From assembly GCA_963969395.1 (NCBI GenBank), contig OZ017804.1, forward strand, positions 20,956,001-21,020,000: a DNA stretch of 64,000 nucleotides. Reading direction: 5' to 3'. Below, piece after piece: positions 47,801-61,409 of the stretch. The DNA comes from Pseudoscleropodium purum (taxonomy: Eukaryota; Streptophyta; Bryopsida; Hypnales; Brachytheciaceae). A program made the position numbers and the translations under genes. Below the pieces are notes generated by a model. It saw only the letters and a list, made by a program, of their open reading frames with translations, was not told where the DNA came from and searched no databases. Each line of letters starts with the position of its first letter. Positions within the stretch are counted from its first letter, which is position 1.

Positions 47801-49203
47801 ACATATACATATATAATAAAGATTTAAACCAAAAATATGAAAAATTTGAAGAAAGGATAAAAGTGCTTATTAAAGGGTCAAAATAATGCTTTAAACCATT
47901 TTGAACTTTGACTGTTTAGTTAATGCCATACTCCTACCGTTATTACAGTTGGTTTTCAATGCTAAACTTATCCTTGAAATTCTGTATTCCCTCCGGAAAT
48001 GCAATAATTTCGGCAAATTGAGAAAGTGCACTAACAACTACCTCAAAATTAATTATAGACACGAGGAAAAAAATGAACCCAAATTAGTCTGACCTAACAA
48101 TGGCCACCAACAACGACGAGGTCGGGACTTCTCGTCCAAGCGCGAAATTTCGTCGTCCACTTACACGAAGGTTCTTCGTCCATAATTTCAGGAGAGCGGC
48201 GTCATTTCCCCACGTTCCCGAATAGAGGGAACTTCGTCTCTCTCCCCCGCTCTCCGGCCCAGTTCGCCGCTTTCCCGCTTCTGTCGCCCTGCTACACCCC
48301 GCCATGAATCCCAATTCCCGAGATTCCAGTTTTGTCTCCAGAAAGATTTTTTATTTTTTATTTTTTTCAATTAAATTTTAAATTTGTAGGGAAAGAATGA
48401 TAAACCCCGATAAATAAGAGAAGTTCAAGAGTTAAAAAGTTAAAAGAAAAAAATTCAATTAAAGAGTCCATTGATTTTCCAGTTTCAGCTTCCTCGTTTC
48501 CACTTCTTGCCTCGGGCAACTGGAAAGTCCCCTGGCTTCTCTGAAAGTCTTACATAATTAATGCCTGCTGCGACCTCATGGTGATGGAATTCGAATGCTG
48601 GTTGAATTTTTCCAAATTTGTGGAAGAATTCTCTTGGTAGGAGCTTTACATATGCACACAAAGAGAATTAAAGTTTGATTTTATGCAAACAGTCATGTTG
48701 GTTTTGCTGTAAACTATCAAATTCTTTTCATTGGTATTATTTCGCTCCAAGTTATACATGGAACCCTCTCCAATTTAATGGCATTCTTTTGAATTGCAAA
48801 CGTCTTTCATTTCCTCCTGAAGAATTGTGTCCAAGTTCGATTGAACAACTTCCACATGATTGTGACGTAAACTAATATGGACACAATCAGGCACGCTGTT
48901 TTGTCAACTGGGTTGAAAAAGAGGTTTCGGTCACATGAGTTGAATTTTTGTTCTTCTGATGAATGATATAGTAACAAATCGTTTAATCAGAATGTTAATT
49001 ATGGCTGTCTTTTGTTATGCATGTTCGTTATGCATTGTTTGATTGCTAGTGAGCTTCTTGCTTACAATGTACCTGTATGTCAATTTGTGACATCAGAGAG
49101 TTTTCATTGTGGAAGATCAATTCATTTTGTCACCCCGAAGATGCTGCATGGATTGGTTTATTATTCAGTCATCACTAACTTTGCATGACATTCCTTGCTG
49201 TAG
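47801..49203 (+). promoter_or_regulatory. Upstream region of SEC10
   Basis: A GC-rich island at about 48100-48330 rich in CG contrasts with AT-rich DNA on both sides, as expected near a housekeeping promoter. A short frame at 48100 (ATGGCCACC) runs 41 codons to TAG; it could be leader or an alternative first exon. No TATA box can be assigned. Confidence 0.4.
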
Positions 49204-49270
49204 GTGCTCTGGAAACTGCGCTCTCAGGATTCCGAGAATCCCAAGTCCTGTCTAACTTCATTGATTTCCT
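49204..49270 (+). other. Possible 5' leader exon of SEC10
   Basis: A 67-nt segment is bounded by a TGTAG acceptor and a GTAAGT donor. If joined to the segment starting after CTTCAG at 49834, it places TAA and TGA stops in frame upstream of the ATG at 49865, which would support that ATG as the start. Read in another frame it gives SGFRESQVLSNFIDFL, so it might instead belong to something else. Confidence 0.3.
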
Positions 49271-49864
49271 GTAAGTTTGGTGGTGATGGAATTAGGGTTT
49301 TAGGGTTTGCTGTCACGGAGACACACAGCTTGTACTTTTGGGGTGCTCTTCTGAATTCGCTGCAAAACAAATTAGGTCTTGAGAACTAATGCAAAGAAAT
49401 GGAGATAATTCGTTCTGCTCTTCCGTTTCCAAATGAAACTAGAATGTGGATATTATGTCGTGTGGGAATCGTACACAAGTCGCTTTACAACTTCAATTTT
49501 CTTTATGATTGTCATCGAAAATTCTTGTTATGGCTATGGCTTGTGACCCGGCCTTTAAACCCGACCCTGAAAGACCTCCAATTGAGTCAAGCATATGGGG
49601 ACTTTCTTTACTCCAATTGTTATTTATTTTTGAACCAACAAACACAATGTCCGTCAATATTTCTGTTATAAAATTTAACATTTTTCAGAATTTTTCCAAA
49701 TTACATTTTTCAGAATTTGATCGATCAAATCACAAGACTTCGTGTACTGTTGCCACACTAGCAATGAATGTGCATGCCAGGCTGGAGAAAGAGTTTTTGA
49801 TGCATATTTTCAAAAAAGCTTTCTGAATCTTCAGGTGCAGCAAATTGTGGAAACCAACGAAGTT

Positions 49865-52800
49865 ATGGCAGTCAAGCCGCTCCTGAAACTGGATTACTTC
49901 AGCGTGAGTTCCTCCCTTCAGCATTTTTGTCTAGTGAATTCCTGGATGCTCTGTATTGTAGTACTTAGTAGTGGAATACTACCAATTTAACGAAATAGGC
50001 GTTCTACAACCTCCCAATTTCAAACAGTCATCTACAACCTCCCACTTTGATACACAACTTACGCAATTGAAACTTGTGCAATTCAAACATAAGTGATGAA
50101 AATTTGATTTGTCTCTTTTCACCCAAGTGAGCTCTCCAGTGAGCTCTATCAAGCGATCTTCTCTTGAAAGCACACTTTTCCATTGATTGGTTAAAATGCT
50201 CAATATTGACAGAAAGAGTATCCTCTACCCTATAATGAACGCATTCCGAAAATTTCTTTTAAGTGTCAAGTACTATTGTGTGCAGGGGCCATTTTCCTTT
50301 GACATGTTTTATGAAAGCCTGGTGAAGGACATAGCGCCTGTAATTGAGACTGCAGCAGCTCATGACAACAGCGTTGAAGAAGATGTTAGCGAGAAACTTG
50401 AATCCATGCTGCAGTTTCCAGAGGCCCCCAAGTTACTACCTCTCTTCAAACACACCCGTAACTCCCTCGGTGACCTCTGCTACAAGGTGAAAAAGCTCAT
50501 CCCAATTTCATTAAATGGGCATGTATACAAATTCAAGACTTTCAGGGCTGGTGGGTGTATTTGAAACGTAAATTTATACTAGTCCTAGTTTTGAAGAGCT
50601 TTGTGCAGTTGAATGTTCACAGGTGTGATGTTCTCAATCGTGCCAATATAACAAAATTCGTGTTCCATTCTTGAGATATGATCACGGCCTTTTTTCAGAT
50701 TGCTTGTCAATTAAATAGGTGGTTTATGGCAGTTTTGCCTTTATATGTTCATGGCTCTTTTTTTTGAGACCCATCAATTTCGTTTCATTGCCTCTATGTT
50801 GGAGAATCTTGGTTCAACGAATTTTGTGAAGGTGATAAACAGGGTTATCATGAAAATCAGATAATTGTATAAAAACAGTCTTCATGATTATTCAACGGGA
50901 GGTCTCCCGAGAGTCCCGATGGTCACAATTATCACATGAAAGCCTCACTGTAACCTAATTTTACTGAAAAACTTGTTGACATCGTTTCAATACGGAATTG
51001 CAATGGGTTCAATAAAATCAACTGGGTACTTTTTTGTCCATGACTTCATGACAATCAGGTCAATGAACGTTTGAACAAGCAACGTAAGGATATTGTAAAG
51101 TACGAAAAGGAGCATAAGCAGAACTTTGAGGAGGTGAAATTCGTGACTTAAGCCTCTCATTCTACAGAATTCTGTGAGCTTCCTAAGTTCTCTTGCAGTT
51201 CTCAATCTCAAAACAAAGTACTGTAATAGTGAAGCAGAATTGAAATTCCACATCACCATTTCATAAAGAGGTGGAAAATCAATAATGTGGCACTTTTCTG
51301 AGGAAAAAATAATTACTGGGTGTGCTGCAATACTATATAATACAGAACATTATAAGTTGCGTTGTTTGAACAGCTGCAAGATGGAGTAGAAGAATTGACA
51401 GAGAGATTTGATCGCTTGGACTCTCGGGTGGCAAGTGTAGGGCAAACTGCGGCCAAAATTGGGGATCATTTAGAGGTACCGACTCTTATCTTGACCCTCT
51501 TAATGGAGCCCATTTCTGTAGAGGTGGCAAATCAAAACATTAGGTATGGAGAGCATGATCGTCACTCATTATATTGGATATCATAAAAGATTAGGTTGGG
51601 TGTTATAATCGATTTCATTGTGAGGAAATTCAGATGAAAGTGTAATGAGACTTCTTGAAATTGACCGCTGGGAATGCTTGTCTGTAGAGTTCCGATTCCC
51701 AGAAAAAGGCTGCAATAGAAGCCATCGACCTGGTGAGGGTGGGTACTCACTTACACTACAGTCATATCTTTATGAGAATTCAGTGTACCCAGATCATTTG
51801 AAATTACTCAGATTCCACATGTCTGAGGGCTGATTGAAATTCTTGTGCTTAACTATGGCAGTACATGATGTATTTCAACGAATCCGCCGGGTATGTAGAC
51901 GAGGAGCCGCCCTTGTTTTCTGACGACGATCGTGTTGCAGAGGCAGCAGCAGTTGCACAGAAACTCCGTGAGTTCATTTATTCATTGAGAATCCAAATGG
52001 ATTATGGTCATTTCCGAATGACCAATTTGGTTCGTCATATTGTGAAAATTATAATCCAAATGCCAGAGTTGAGTTGAATTGAATTTCACCAGAATCAATG
52101 AAGAACTGATTGCATGTGTTGCTGAAGGACTAAATGAAAATGAAACAAAAAAAAATCCCAGGATGACCTACTCAAAACTGCTAAAACAAACAAACAAACG
52201 TGACTCCCATTTTGAGCTTCCATGGCAGGAGCAATTGCTGAGGACAGCATAACGAGTGGAGGAACGGGGGGAATACAAGCAAAGACCACTGGGAACGCAA
52301 ATGGCCATTTGGAAGTAGCCGCAAGAAATCTACAGGCGTACTGCAATGGTCAGTTTCCCTGTTGATTTCCAATCAACACGCAAACATTTCCAATCAATTT
52401 AAGTGTAGCCACGTATGCTTTTTCATGAATTTCAATTAACGAAACGATGGCACGTGAAGTTTTGGAATGTCACCATTTATAGAATCATAATGAACGATGG
52501 TTTTTTAATGTTTTGGGTGCAACAGTGTGCCTTTACTAAAGAGTCGTCTTATGTTTCATTGACAGAGCTCGAAAATCGCCTTCTTGGGCAATTTGATGCA
52601 GCGTCGCAGAAAGGAGACTTGCAGACAATGGGTGATCGTGCCAAAATCTTGATCCAGGTAAGAAGGATTCCAAACAGCGAATCGTGTAAGAGAACGAATA
52701 TTACACTATTTCCTGTATAAATGGCCATCAAAACTTTGTAATGCAAAGGCTTCTATGTGGTCATTATGATCATAATAAACCCCTCAATATGAATCACCAT

Positions 52801-55800
52801 TGAATAAGTCTCCTTTTGTATGAAGTTGTTAAGAAGTAGGGGAAATTCCCATGAATCATGATACAGATTTTCTTCATGATGTCTAAACATTTCTGAAATA
52901 GTTTTAATTTTTTACTAATCTGATTATGTTGTGATTTATTGCAAGTAGTTTAACAAAGGGAGCAGTGTGATGCAAAGATATGTTGCGTCAAGACCCATGT
53001 TTATGGACGTGGAAGTGATGAACAAAGATGTGCACAGGGTGCTGGGAGTTGAACCCGGCCGCATTTTAAACGTAGATGACGTCTTGAGTGGTCTCACATC
53101 AGTCTACAAGGAAATTTCTGGTACGTAAAAAGGTTCCTGAACACATAAGGAGACACAAGTCTAGGCAGCACTCCCGATTTGCTTGTGCTGAAGAGTTTGG
53201 CAACTGTAAAAATATATTTGCTCATTACTTTCTCAATGAGACGGTTTTTAACCAGTTTGCGATTAGAGCTCGGGAATCTACTTTAATTGCAATTAAGTTT
53301 AACAATGTATCTCTTGATGGTTTGGGGACAGAGAGTGTGCAAGCAGAAGCAAAGACGATAGCTGCCGTCTTTCCATCACCTGCTGCAGTCATGTCCATTC
53401 TTGTACAAGTAAGCTCACTGATAATTTTTGGTTTCATAAATTGTACAATCTCAACGTTGATGAAAACGAATTTTTTGTAATTCTTCTTGAAATGACCCTC
53501 AAAAATGAAGGAAATGCATGATGTTTAAAGTTTATTAGCATCTTATTAGCATCTACAGTTCAGGGACCATGCACAACACAAACTAAAGAATGTCACGGTA
53601 AAGCTTCAATATTGTTAAATTGGCACAATTTAGTGCACTAAATTTCAAAAGCTAGGACTTGAGCCAACATAATAAAATTGATGTTGGAAACTAGATTGGT
53701 AAGCATATCCAAATATAATTACTTTGATCCACTGATGAACAGAGAGTTATGGAGCAACGAGTAAGCTTACTAATAGAGAAAATCCTCTCAAAGCCATCAC
53801 TTTCCAATCCCCCGCCCAAAGAAGCAGGAGGTATACAATATGTGAGTGTTTTTAACTCTCAAATATACATTACTGATTCTCATTTATAGAACAAGAAGAT
53901 CATTGGTAACTAATGAGATGTCAATTAACACAAGGGACGCTAATTTCAAGTTCCCTCTTTGTAGTACTTGAGGATTCTTGCGGGAGCTTATGCAAAGACC
54001 AAAGGATTGGCAAACGAATTCCAAGCCTCTGGATGTGGAGACCTAAATGTGGAAGGTACGTCACTCTATCAACATTGAATCATTCCAAAGATCTAGCACT
54101 ACAAAAACATGGTGTTGTTTTTAGTACTCTTTTCAACACTTCATTTAGAGCTGAAAACTAGATTTTTGAGACCCAGCAATTTGAAACCCAACATTAAATG
54201 CTAAGAAAGTCAAATACAATATTTTTTGTTGGTAGTGTAGTTTCTACCATTACTTTGATCAGTGGACTAGCTAGATAATGCTCGAGTGTTGGACATAATA
54301 CCAAATCATTCTACTCAATCAATAACATCCAAAATTGTACATTTTTGAGAATGGTCTTAGAATGAGAGAGATTATGGACCTTAATCCTCTTCTCACTACT
54401 AGCCAATGAGATAACACAAATTGCCTCATAGCATTGTAACTGAACTCCAAAAGGAATGGAGCCGCACATAGTGTAGCTGCTTGTTTGTTTAAGCTGTCGA
54501 AAGTATTGCCAAGCTGATGAAATCCTTCCTTCTCCCACAATCTCGTCACCTAACCAATATGCGTCCAATACAATTCAATGCGCAGCTTTTGCGGAATCCT
54601 TGTTCAAGTCCTATAGAGAAGATTACGGAGAATTTGAGCTGACTTCACTAAATCAGCTCCATACAGACAAGGTGCACATTTTAGTTTCCTCTTGGAAGCT
54701 CTCACATCTGGAGGTAAAGCATCTTCACAGTCTTAAAGAAGACTGAGACTCTAGAGGAGGAGGGGTTCAAAACACTACAGCAATGTGGAGCTTCCTTGTA
54801 AACGGGTCATCATATTGGATCCAGTCTGCTTCGATGTATATGAGTAGAACAGTGCTTACTAAAACTAATATCTACAAATTCAGTTGATTAGGAGATATGT
54901 ACAGAACGTACTAGGTAATTCACTTAGGTAATTCAATTTTGATAAAGAGTTAACAAGATCTAAGGTAGATAAGCCTATTGAACTCCATAAGCCTAACAAT
55001 AATAGATATTTCAAGGAACTTGTCACTCATTCCTAAATAAGGGACGCTATTAGTACCCAGTTAGTTTATAGATCTCCTACCTTAGTACATGCCTTGTCAT
55101 GGAGTGACCAAGTAGGTACTAAAGCCCGTAACTCTCATCCAAGATTGCATTATCTATCATAATTCCCAAAACTCAATAGCTATGTCTTCAAATGTCGTTT
55201 TCTAATTGTACTTCATTACATTTTCCATAGTAAAAATATTCCTAAAATATTTCTTCATTTTCATAACATCTGCCTTCCTCAAGTACTTGGTAGCTGGGAG
55301 CGTGCACTCCTGTTTTAGGAATATTTTTACTATGGAAAATGTAATGAAGTACAATTAGAAAACGACATGAGATATTAACTGCTTACCAAGTTGGTTGATT
55401 TGTTTCCTGATGTAGATAATGGAGCTCAAGGCGTCACCATTTGCCTCACAGAGAAGGACGTCCCTCGCGCGCCCATTCACTCCCACACCGCAACAGCAGC
55501 AGCGCAGACAGTCAGTCATGCACGCTTATGCTCCCATCTCAGTATCAGTGGTTGAGGAATTTGTGGATTGGAATGAAGAAGCTGTCGCCCGTTGCAAACT
55601 CCTCACTCTTGAGGTCAGCCAAAAGATAACAAACCCGAATTGTGCCACTATAGAGTCACTGTATATCAATAGAGTACACTTGAAAAGTTGAAATATACAC
55701 TATTGATACATAGAGGCACAAATAGGGTCTCTTATCTTGATGCCAAGTCCAATGCTCGAGGCAACTGCGTCATTGTCTCATTGGCTAGTCAAAGAGGATT

Positions 55801-58800
55801 AAAACCTACAATCTTTCTCCTCATTCTAAGCCCATTAGATCACTAAAAAGTACAGATCTTTACATTTTTGATAGAGTAGAGCAACTTGGCATAATGTCCA
55901 GCTGTGTGTAGTCGCAATGTCCGATACTAATCTCTTGTAGCAACAATTAATCTCATGGGAGAGATGATGTTCAGGACCAGCAAACTGGAATCCTTGCTAC
56001 GAACGTGAAGGCCATTTTCACCTGCCTCCTTGACCAGGTTGTTGCCCTTCCCATTTCCAGCATGAAGTATCCTCTCCAAAGTTGTGCTACAATCAGTCCA
56101 CAAGAGTAATAGTGATTTCAGAAGAAACAGAATATTTCAGGAACTTTTAGATGTCATATTTGTCATGATTCGTACGAGTCACAGGCTTGCCTGTGGTCAC
56201 AGTGATCACACTGTGACCAAAATCATGGGAAGAATTCTCTTTTTTAAGGTAGAAATACCATAAACCGTGATGGTACCATAAACAGTTTCAATGTACCTGT
56301 TCTTGGCATACAAGAGCATGTACTGTATAGTACATTGGAACCGTTTCTGGTACTGGCATGGTTTATGTATTCCTACCTTATGACATTTTCAAAAAGTTCA
56401 TGCCAAAACTAGAAAAAACAGTTTTTCCATGGATTTCAACTTTTTAAATCCAGAAATTTTTTCATTTATTATGGATTTACGTCAAAATTCGTTTGATTCT
56501 TTCTGACATGAAACACTCTAACTTTACTGAACCCTCTGAGAGTGTTCTCTCGATTAGCACTCTTCCTTAGGCATTTCTGGATGATTAAAAAACTTCCACC
56601 CTTCTGTGAAGCAGGTGAGCCAGTACGTTACGGAAGGCCTGGAGAGAGCCATCGAAGCGTTGAAAGAAGCTGCAGCACTGCGGGAGCGCTTCGGGTACAA
56701 CACCACCAGTAGCAGAAAGGTGGCTCAAGCTATGGCTGCCTCAGTATGTAACTGCTCTCCTTCCTCCCTCTCTAATCCAAGGAACACGTAGGCTTACTTA
56801 TAGATGCGTTCCGTGCTTGGACAATTTCTCAAGACCTTTCATAACAAAATTTTCAGTAAAATTAGACTGTTCTTTCCAGTAAATAAAAGAGAACGACATA
56901 AAAGCAATGTTCGCCATGATTCATAAGGCAGGTCTCCATAAGTTCACAGTGAGTTCCGGAAACAGTGTATTTTCCTGAGAACTCTATGTCACTACCCTAT
57001 TTAGCATTTAGCATAAGGAGTAAGATGAACCTGAACCTCGTCGTGATCATTGAAAACCAGGCAGAAGCCGCGTCTTCGGCAGGAGAGAGTAGCTTCCGTG
57101 CGTTCATGGCGGCTATCAAAAGTGCAACCACCAACATGGCCATGTTGCAGCGAGTAGAACTCTAGCCCTAAATAATCATGTATCCCTACCTTCTATTATT
57201 CTCAGCTTTGCCTCTGCAAGTTGAGCTCAAGCATGATTTTTTTCTGGCTCGCAGTTCTTCACAAGATCAGTTTCACGTGTGCTCTTAGCACAAGAAGGAG
57301 GCCATTCGGCCTGCTGTGATGCAATTGCATCCGCCATGGCTGTTGCTGAGAAAGCAGCATCCACAGGTCTACGGGGCTCACTAGATGCACTCCTAGCAGA
57401 GGTGAGTCTCTCGCTCCCCGAGCTACAGATTTTCAGATTTCAGTCTTCTTTTTCGGGATGCAACAAACGTTAGAGACCATCTCCTACTGACTGACCCCTG
57501 TTACCAACAGCAACTCATCTCTTCCAATAAACACTAGACTGGACTTGGTTGGACTTCAATTAGCAAGTGGCGTAAGCATGACTTGACTGAATGCTTATGG
57601 CTCTCGATCTGTGAACAGAAATAGAGATGTCTATTAATCCTGCAACAGTAAGCTACACTTCGAAATTGCAAACGAAATTCATACATTAATAGTGATTGAT
57701 TTGATTTTGCATCCACATTGTAGTGATTTTTCCACAGCACTACACTGATCTCCTAATGAAAGCAGACTCCCTACATATTAGTTAATATGTTTGAAGTGAT
57801 GCACATAGTATCCACTACACTAATGCTCAGACGAATTGCCTAATATGAGCACCAGGTGGAGAGATTGTTAGTCGCAGAGCAAAAAGTGACGGACTACAAA
57901 CAACTAGACGAAAGCATATCGCCTGAGCTCACAACGGCGTGTTCGAGGTTAGTGAGCCTCTTTCCATCATTCTCACTGCAAAGCTGAATAATCACTCAAT
58001 CAACACAAATGAGCTTAAATCATGAACAATCAACAATCATGCTTCTCAGAGTAGTCACGTTTCTTACTCGGATGGTCGAAGTAGCGAATGGAGCATTGGA
58101 CGGGATGAACAGAGAAGCCTTCATGACACAATTGGTGTGCACTCCCCTCACCTTCCGCTCCTTGGAACTTACCGTTTTGTTGAACACTTGCAAATTGCTC
58201 ATTGAGATCATAACTTCATGGCTGGTGACGTAAAATTGGAGCATGACAGGGGTATGGACTGTACAACCGTTTGATTCAGCACTGGAAGAGGTTCACCTTT
58301 GACCCAAGGTTAATACGTATTCCTGAAGACCTAAATCTCTCTGCATGTAAGAGAAGCTGTTGAATCATATAGTCTTTGACATAATGTTAACACTAATCTA
58401 AAGACCTAAATCTGCTAGCACATAAGAGAAGTCGTTGCATCAGCGAGCCTTTTGACCCAAGATTAATATGCAATCCTTATGACCTAAATTTCTTTGCATA
58501 TAAGAGAAGCTGTTAAATCATCGAGTCTTTGACCCACGATTAATACGTAATCCTTAAGACCTAAATCTCATTGCATATAAGAGAAGCTGTTAAATCTTCG
58601 AGCATTGGCTTTAAAGACTGGTTCAGATTTGGCTTACTGGCACTTTCAATTGAGTTTTCTTTTTTCAGTGGAGGTCTGCGCTTGAAGCGAGATGTGTCAG
58701 AATACGCTGACTGCGTGCGAAGTTTCATGACACCAACCATTGACGAGAAATTCGCTCTCCTGGGGACGTGAGTGATTCGATCGCCCCTGACTGTAAGCTA

Positions 58801-59356
58801 CAAAACTTCACTTGGCTTGTATCTACCGCGAGATTCAGCACTAAACCCTAAACCCTAAGTTCCCTTAACAGGATGGTGAATGTGTTCATCGTGGTGCCGG
58901 AGAGCTTGCCTACCTTGGTGGACGGGACATTACGAGATGTGAGAGAGGAAGTCTTAAGGTATTGTGAATCTGTAAGCTTTTGATCTTCAATTGAGACTGA
59001 GTACCCAGGTCTGATTTCTAGAAACTATCAAATTATGGAGATTCTCGGTTGTGTGCCTCCCCTTCTCCCATCTCAATGAAATGAGGACCTGGCCTGCTCA
59101 AAGTCCTCCAGATAGCTCTTTCAACAAGCTCGCTGAAACCCAGTTCATCAAACATTTGAGACAGAGAATTTTTGCATGAAGAATATAAGAATCCTCCAAG
59201 TGAAATATTATAAAGATTCGATGAGTTTGCTAAGATTCAATGCTCAAATCCTCAAACCCTAAGTCCTCATGGATCTTGTTTTGCAGACTCATTGAACTAC
59301 GAGAAGATTACAAGAAAGCGAAGGTTGCCAACATTGTCAGCAGCATGAACGGTTGA
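49865..59356 (+). CDS. SEC10: Exocyst complex component SEC10, complete
   Basis: Twenty-four exons: 49865-49903, 50286-50486, 51059-51133, 51374-51475, 51688-51732, 51862-51967, 52229-52348, 52566-52657, 52949-53120, 53332-53408, 53743-53841, 53965-54055, 54586-54671, 55416-55613, 55975-56037, 56615-56743, 57061-57153, 57255-57401, 57856-57947, 58050-58134, 58250-58308, 58669-58767, 58872-58958, 59287-59356. All introns are GT-AG and phases match, giving 808 aa (Arabidopsis SEC10 is about 825). Signatures: FSFDMFYESL (16-25); coiled-coil region about 81-120; SVGQTAAKIGDHL (126-138); LFSDDDRVAEAAAVAQKL; ENRLLGQFDAASQ; MQRYVASRPMFMDVEVMN; NVKAIFTCLLDQ; YVTEGLERAIE; GGLRLKRD near 725; tail LREDYKKAK. 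SEC10 is one of eight exocyst subunits that tether secretory vesicles at the plasma membrane. The N-terminus is about 20 residues shorter than in Arabidopsis. Confidence 0.95.
55192..55368. repeat. Perfect 56-bp inverted repeat in SEC10 intron 13
   Basis: The arm ATGTCGTTTTCTAATTGTAC... at 55192-55247 is repeated exactly, inverted, at 55313-55368, around a loop of 65 nt. No mismatch was seen in 56 bp, so it is recent or conserved. It lies between exons 13 and 14 and could form a long hairpin in the pre-mRNA. Confidence 0.9.
56245..56380. repeat. Imperfect inverted repeat in SEC10 intron 15
   Basis: Arms of about 52 nt: TAAGGTAGAAATACCATAAA on the left and its inverse (ending TATTCCTACCTTA) on the right, with a loop near 56310. 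TAAGGTA ends suggest a small MITE. Confidence 0.7.
58298..58604 (+). repeat. 76-77 bp tandem repeat spanning the exon 21 donor of SEC10
   Basis: Units start at 58298, 58375, 58451 and 58528. Each has a TTTGAC start, AAGACCTAAAT and ATAAGAGAAGCTGTT blocks. The first unit begins in exon 21 itself (TTTGACCCAAG) and includes its GT donor. Units 3 and 4 carry the same exon end but with GA in place of GT. Confidence 0.9.
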
Positions 59357-61409
59357 AGAAATGTGCCATACTTTGAACCCCAGATCCATTGCCGCGCTTG
59401 CATTGAGATCAATTCCTTTCTCCCGAGGTTTTGGAAGTTCCTGACTGAGCCTTCTACTTTAACCTCTAAACCCCTGAAGGACTGCAGGTTAGAGGCCTTG
59501 AATAATTGCTTCAAAATACTTGTACCCAAAGCAAGGCTAAAATCTTCATCTACATTTATTCTTTAGCAAATTCAACCATGAGATCCATTACCTAAAGCAT
59601 GTTCAAACACAACTTCCCAAACTTGAAATCCCCATTTAGTACAAGTTCAATGTGCTTTAACTTCAAAAAGTAGTTTTTTTAAGTCTTAGAAGGGAAAATT
59701 TAAAACACTTATGTATGTCCCCTTCTAAGACACTTAACTTCATAAGATGTTGAAAAAAGAATTGAAAATGCATGGGAAAAAAACTAATTGAAAATACTTT
59801 CATGTTCATCAATACCTTTAAAAAAATTGCAAAAGGAAAGGTGGTATTAAAACCTAAATTATAATAATTTTAACAAAAATTGACAATTGGAATCCCCTAA
59901 GGTGAGAATGTTCTAAGCAATATTTACTTTATTTGAATAGTAAGTTTGGCTTAAATTAACAAATATACGAAAAATCTATTAGGTCAAATACCAATCCATC
60001 ATTTGACCATCGACCATCAAGAATTTTTTTTGAATTTGATGAAGGGGAGAGGTTGTTTTTATAATGAATTCCATTGTCAATTATGAATAGTTAAAGGGTA
60101 TAGGATAATTTGAAGATGAGGGTTTGAATATGCATTTTCACAATGCAAGAATTCAAAGTAGAATTTTAAACTTCATTTTGTCCTAGTAGAATAATTATTT
60201 ATTTAATTTTTGAACTAAAAAAAACCTCATTTTGTCACAAATAGGATAACCTTCATCTCTAGAAACCTATTTGAAGTTATGGACAAAATTTATAGACAAA
60301 ATTTAGATGACGAGATGTTTGAAAATGTCAAAGAAAATGTCCCTTCTAACCCCTCTCTAAACTTTGTCTATAATTTTTGATTGGAGGTTCAAAATCTTAG
60401 ACATATTTTTGGAGATGAAATTTGGCATGGTTTTTCACATTAACTTAGTTTTTATTTATTTTTTGAAAGTTATTCTACATTATTGAACATTACTAAAAAA
60501 ATTATTAGTTTTTAGTTTAAATTAGTTATTCTAGTGAGGAATACAATTCCTACTTTTAACTTTGATTAGGAGCACTTCAGCTTTATTTTAAAGATCTTGT
60601 CTTCTCTTTTCTCTATAAATATTAAGTGATTTTTGAAGTTATATGGAACTCATATATAAGGTGAATAATCTTTTCTTTATAAGTATTAAGTGACTTTTGA
60701 ACTTATGTGAAACTCATATACAAAGTGAATAATAGGCTAGTTGCCGAATATGATTTAATTTTTTGATTGAAATGCTGAATTTTCAAAAATATATATTTAA
60801 AGTGTTATTAAATATTCAACATCAAAGTGCCAAATTTGTTATTTAAGACTCATGGTATTCTATGTTTTGATTTTTACTTGGAGATTTTCAAAATTGAATT
60901 CAAAAAATAACTTTATCTATTTTTTTGACCTTGATTGCTTATAAAATAAACTCTTCATAACTTTCATTTTAAATATTATTGCTTTCATCTCATTATTTGG
61001 AATTAGTGAATGATTAAAATATTTTTTTATAGGTGTCAATCTAAGCAATCAAATCAATTTATTCAATTTTTTTTTTAATAATTTTTTGTTATATACTATC
61101 GCATTGAATTTTTTTTAACTTATTACTTTTGCAATATTTATTTGAATGATGTGAATGGCAAAGCTTCATGTGTAGATTGAGATGATTAATATCAATCCTA
61201 TTAATTTTGTGTAAAATTTTTCAATTCTAAAATCAATAGAGTCTATTTGAGTTTTAAAAAAAATAGATTCCTTAATCATAAATTTTTATATAGCAATAGT
61301 TTAGTCTAATATGACACTTATGTAAGATAGCTCCCGGATTTGAGCTTTTTACAAATTAACAAAATCAATACAACTATCCTAATTGACACGAATCATCTAT
61401 TTTATTGCC
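59357..61409. other. Region downstream of SEC10, AT-rich
   Basis: The first few hundred bases are probably SEC10 3' untranslated sequence; no polyadenylation site can be fixed. The rest is AT-rich without a recognisable gene, apart from the palindrome listed separately. Confidence 0.4.
60235..60500. mobile_element. Palindromic element, family P, copy 2
   Basis: Its centre aligns with 10140-10270: TTATGGACAAAA, GATGTTTGAAAATGTCAAA, CTAACCCCTCTCT-like and TTTGTCTATAATTTTTGATT blocks. It is also self-inverted around about 60330. Outer arms are more decayed than in copy 1. Confidence 0.65.

Noticed and set aside
48084..48370. Minus-strand frames in the GC-rich island upstream of SEC10
   Set aside because: Arg-, Gly- and Ser-rich composition is what GC-rich leader DNA gives by chance. 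No motif.
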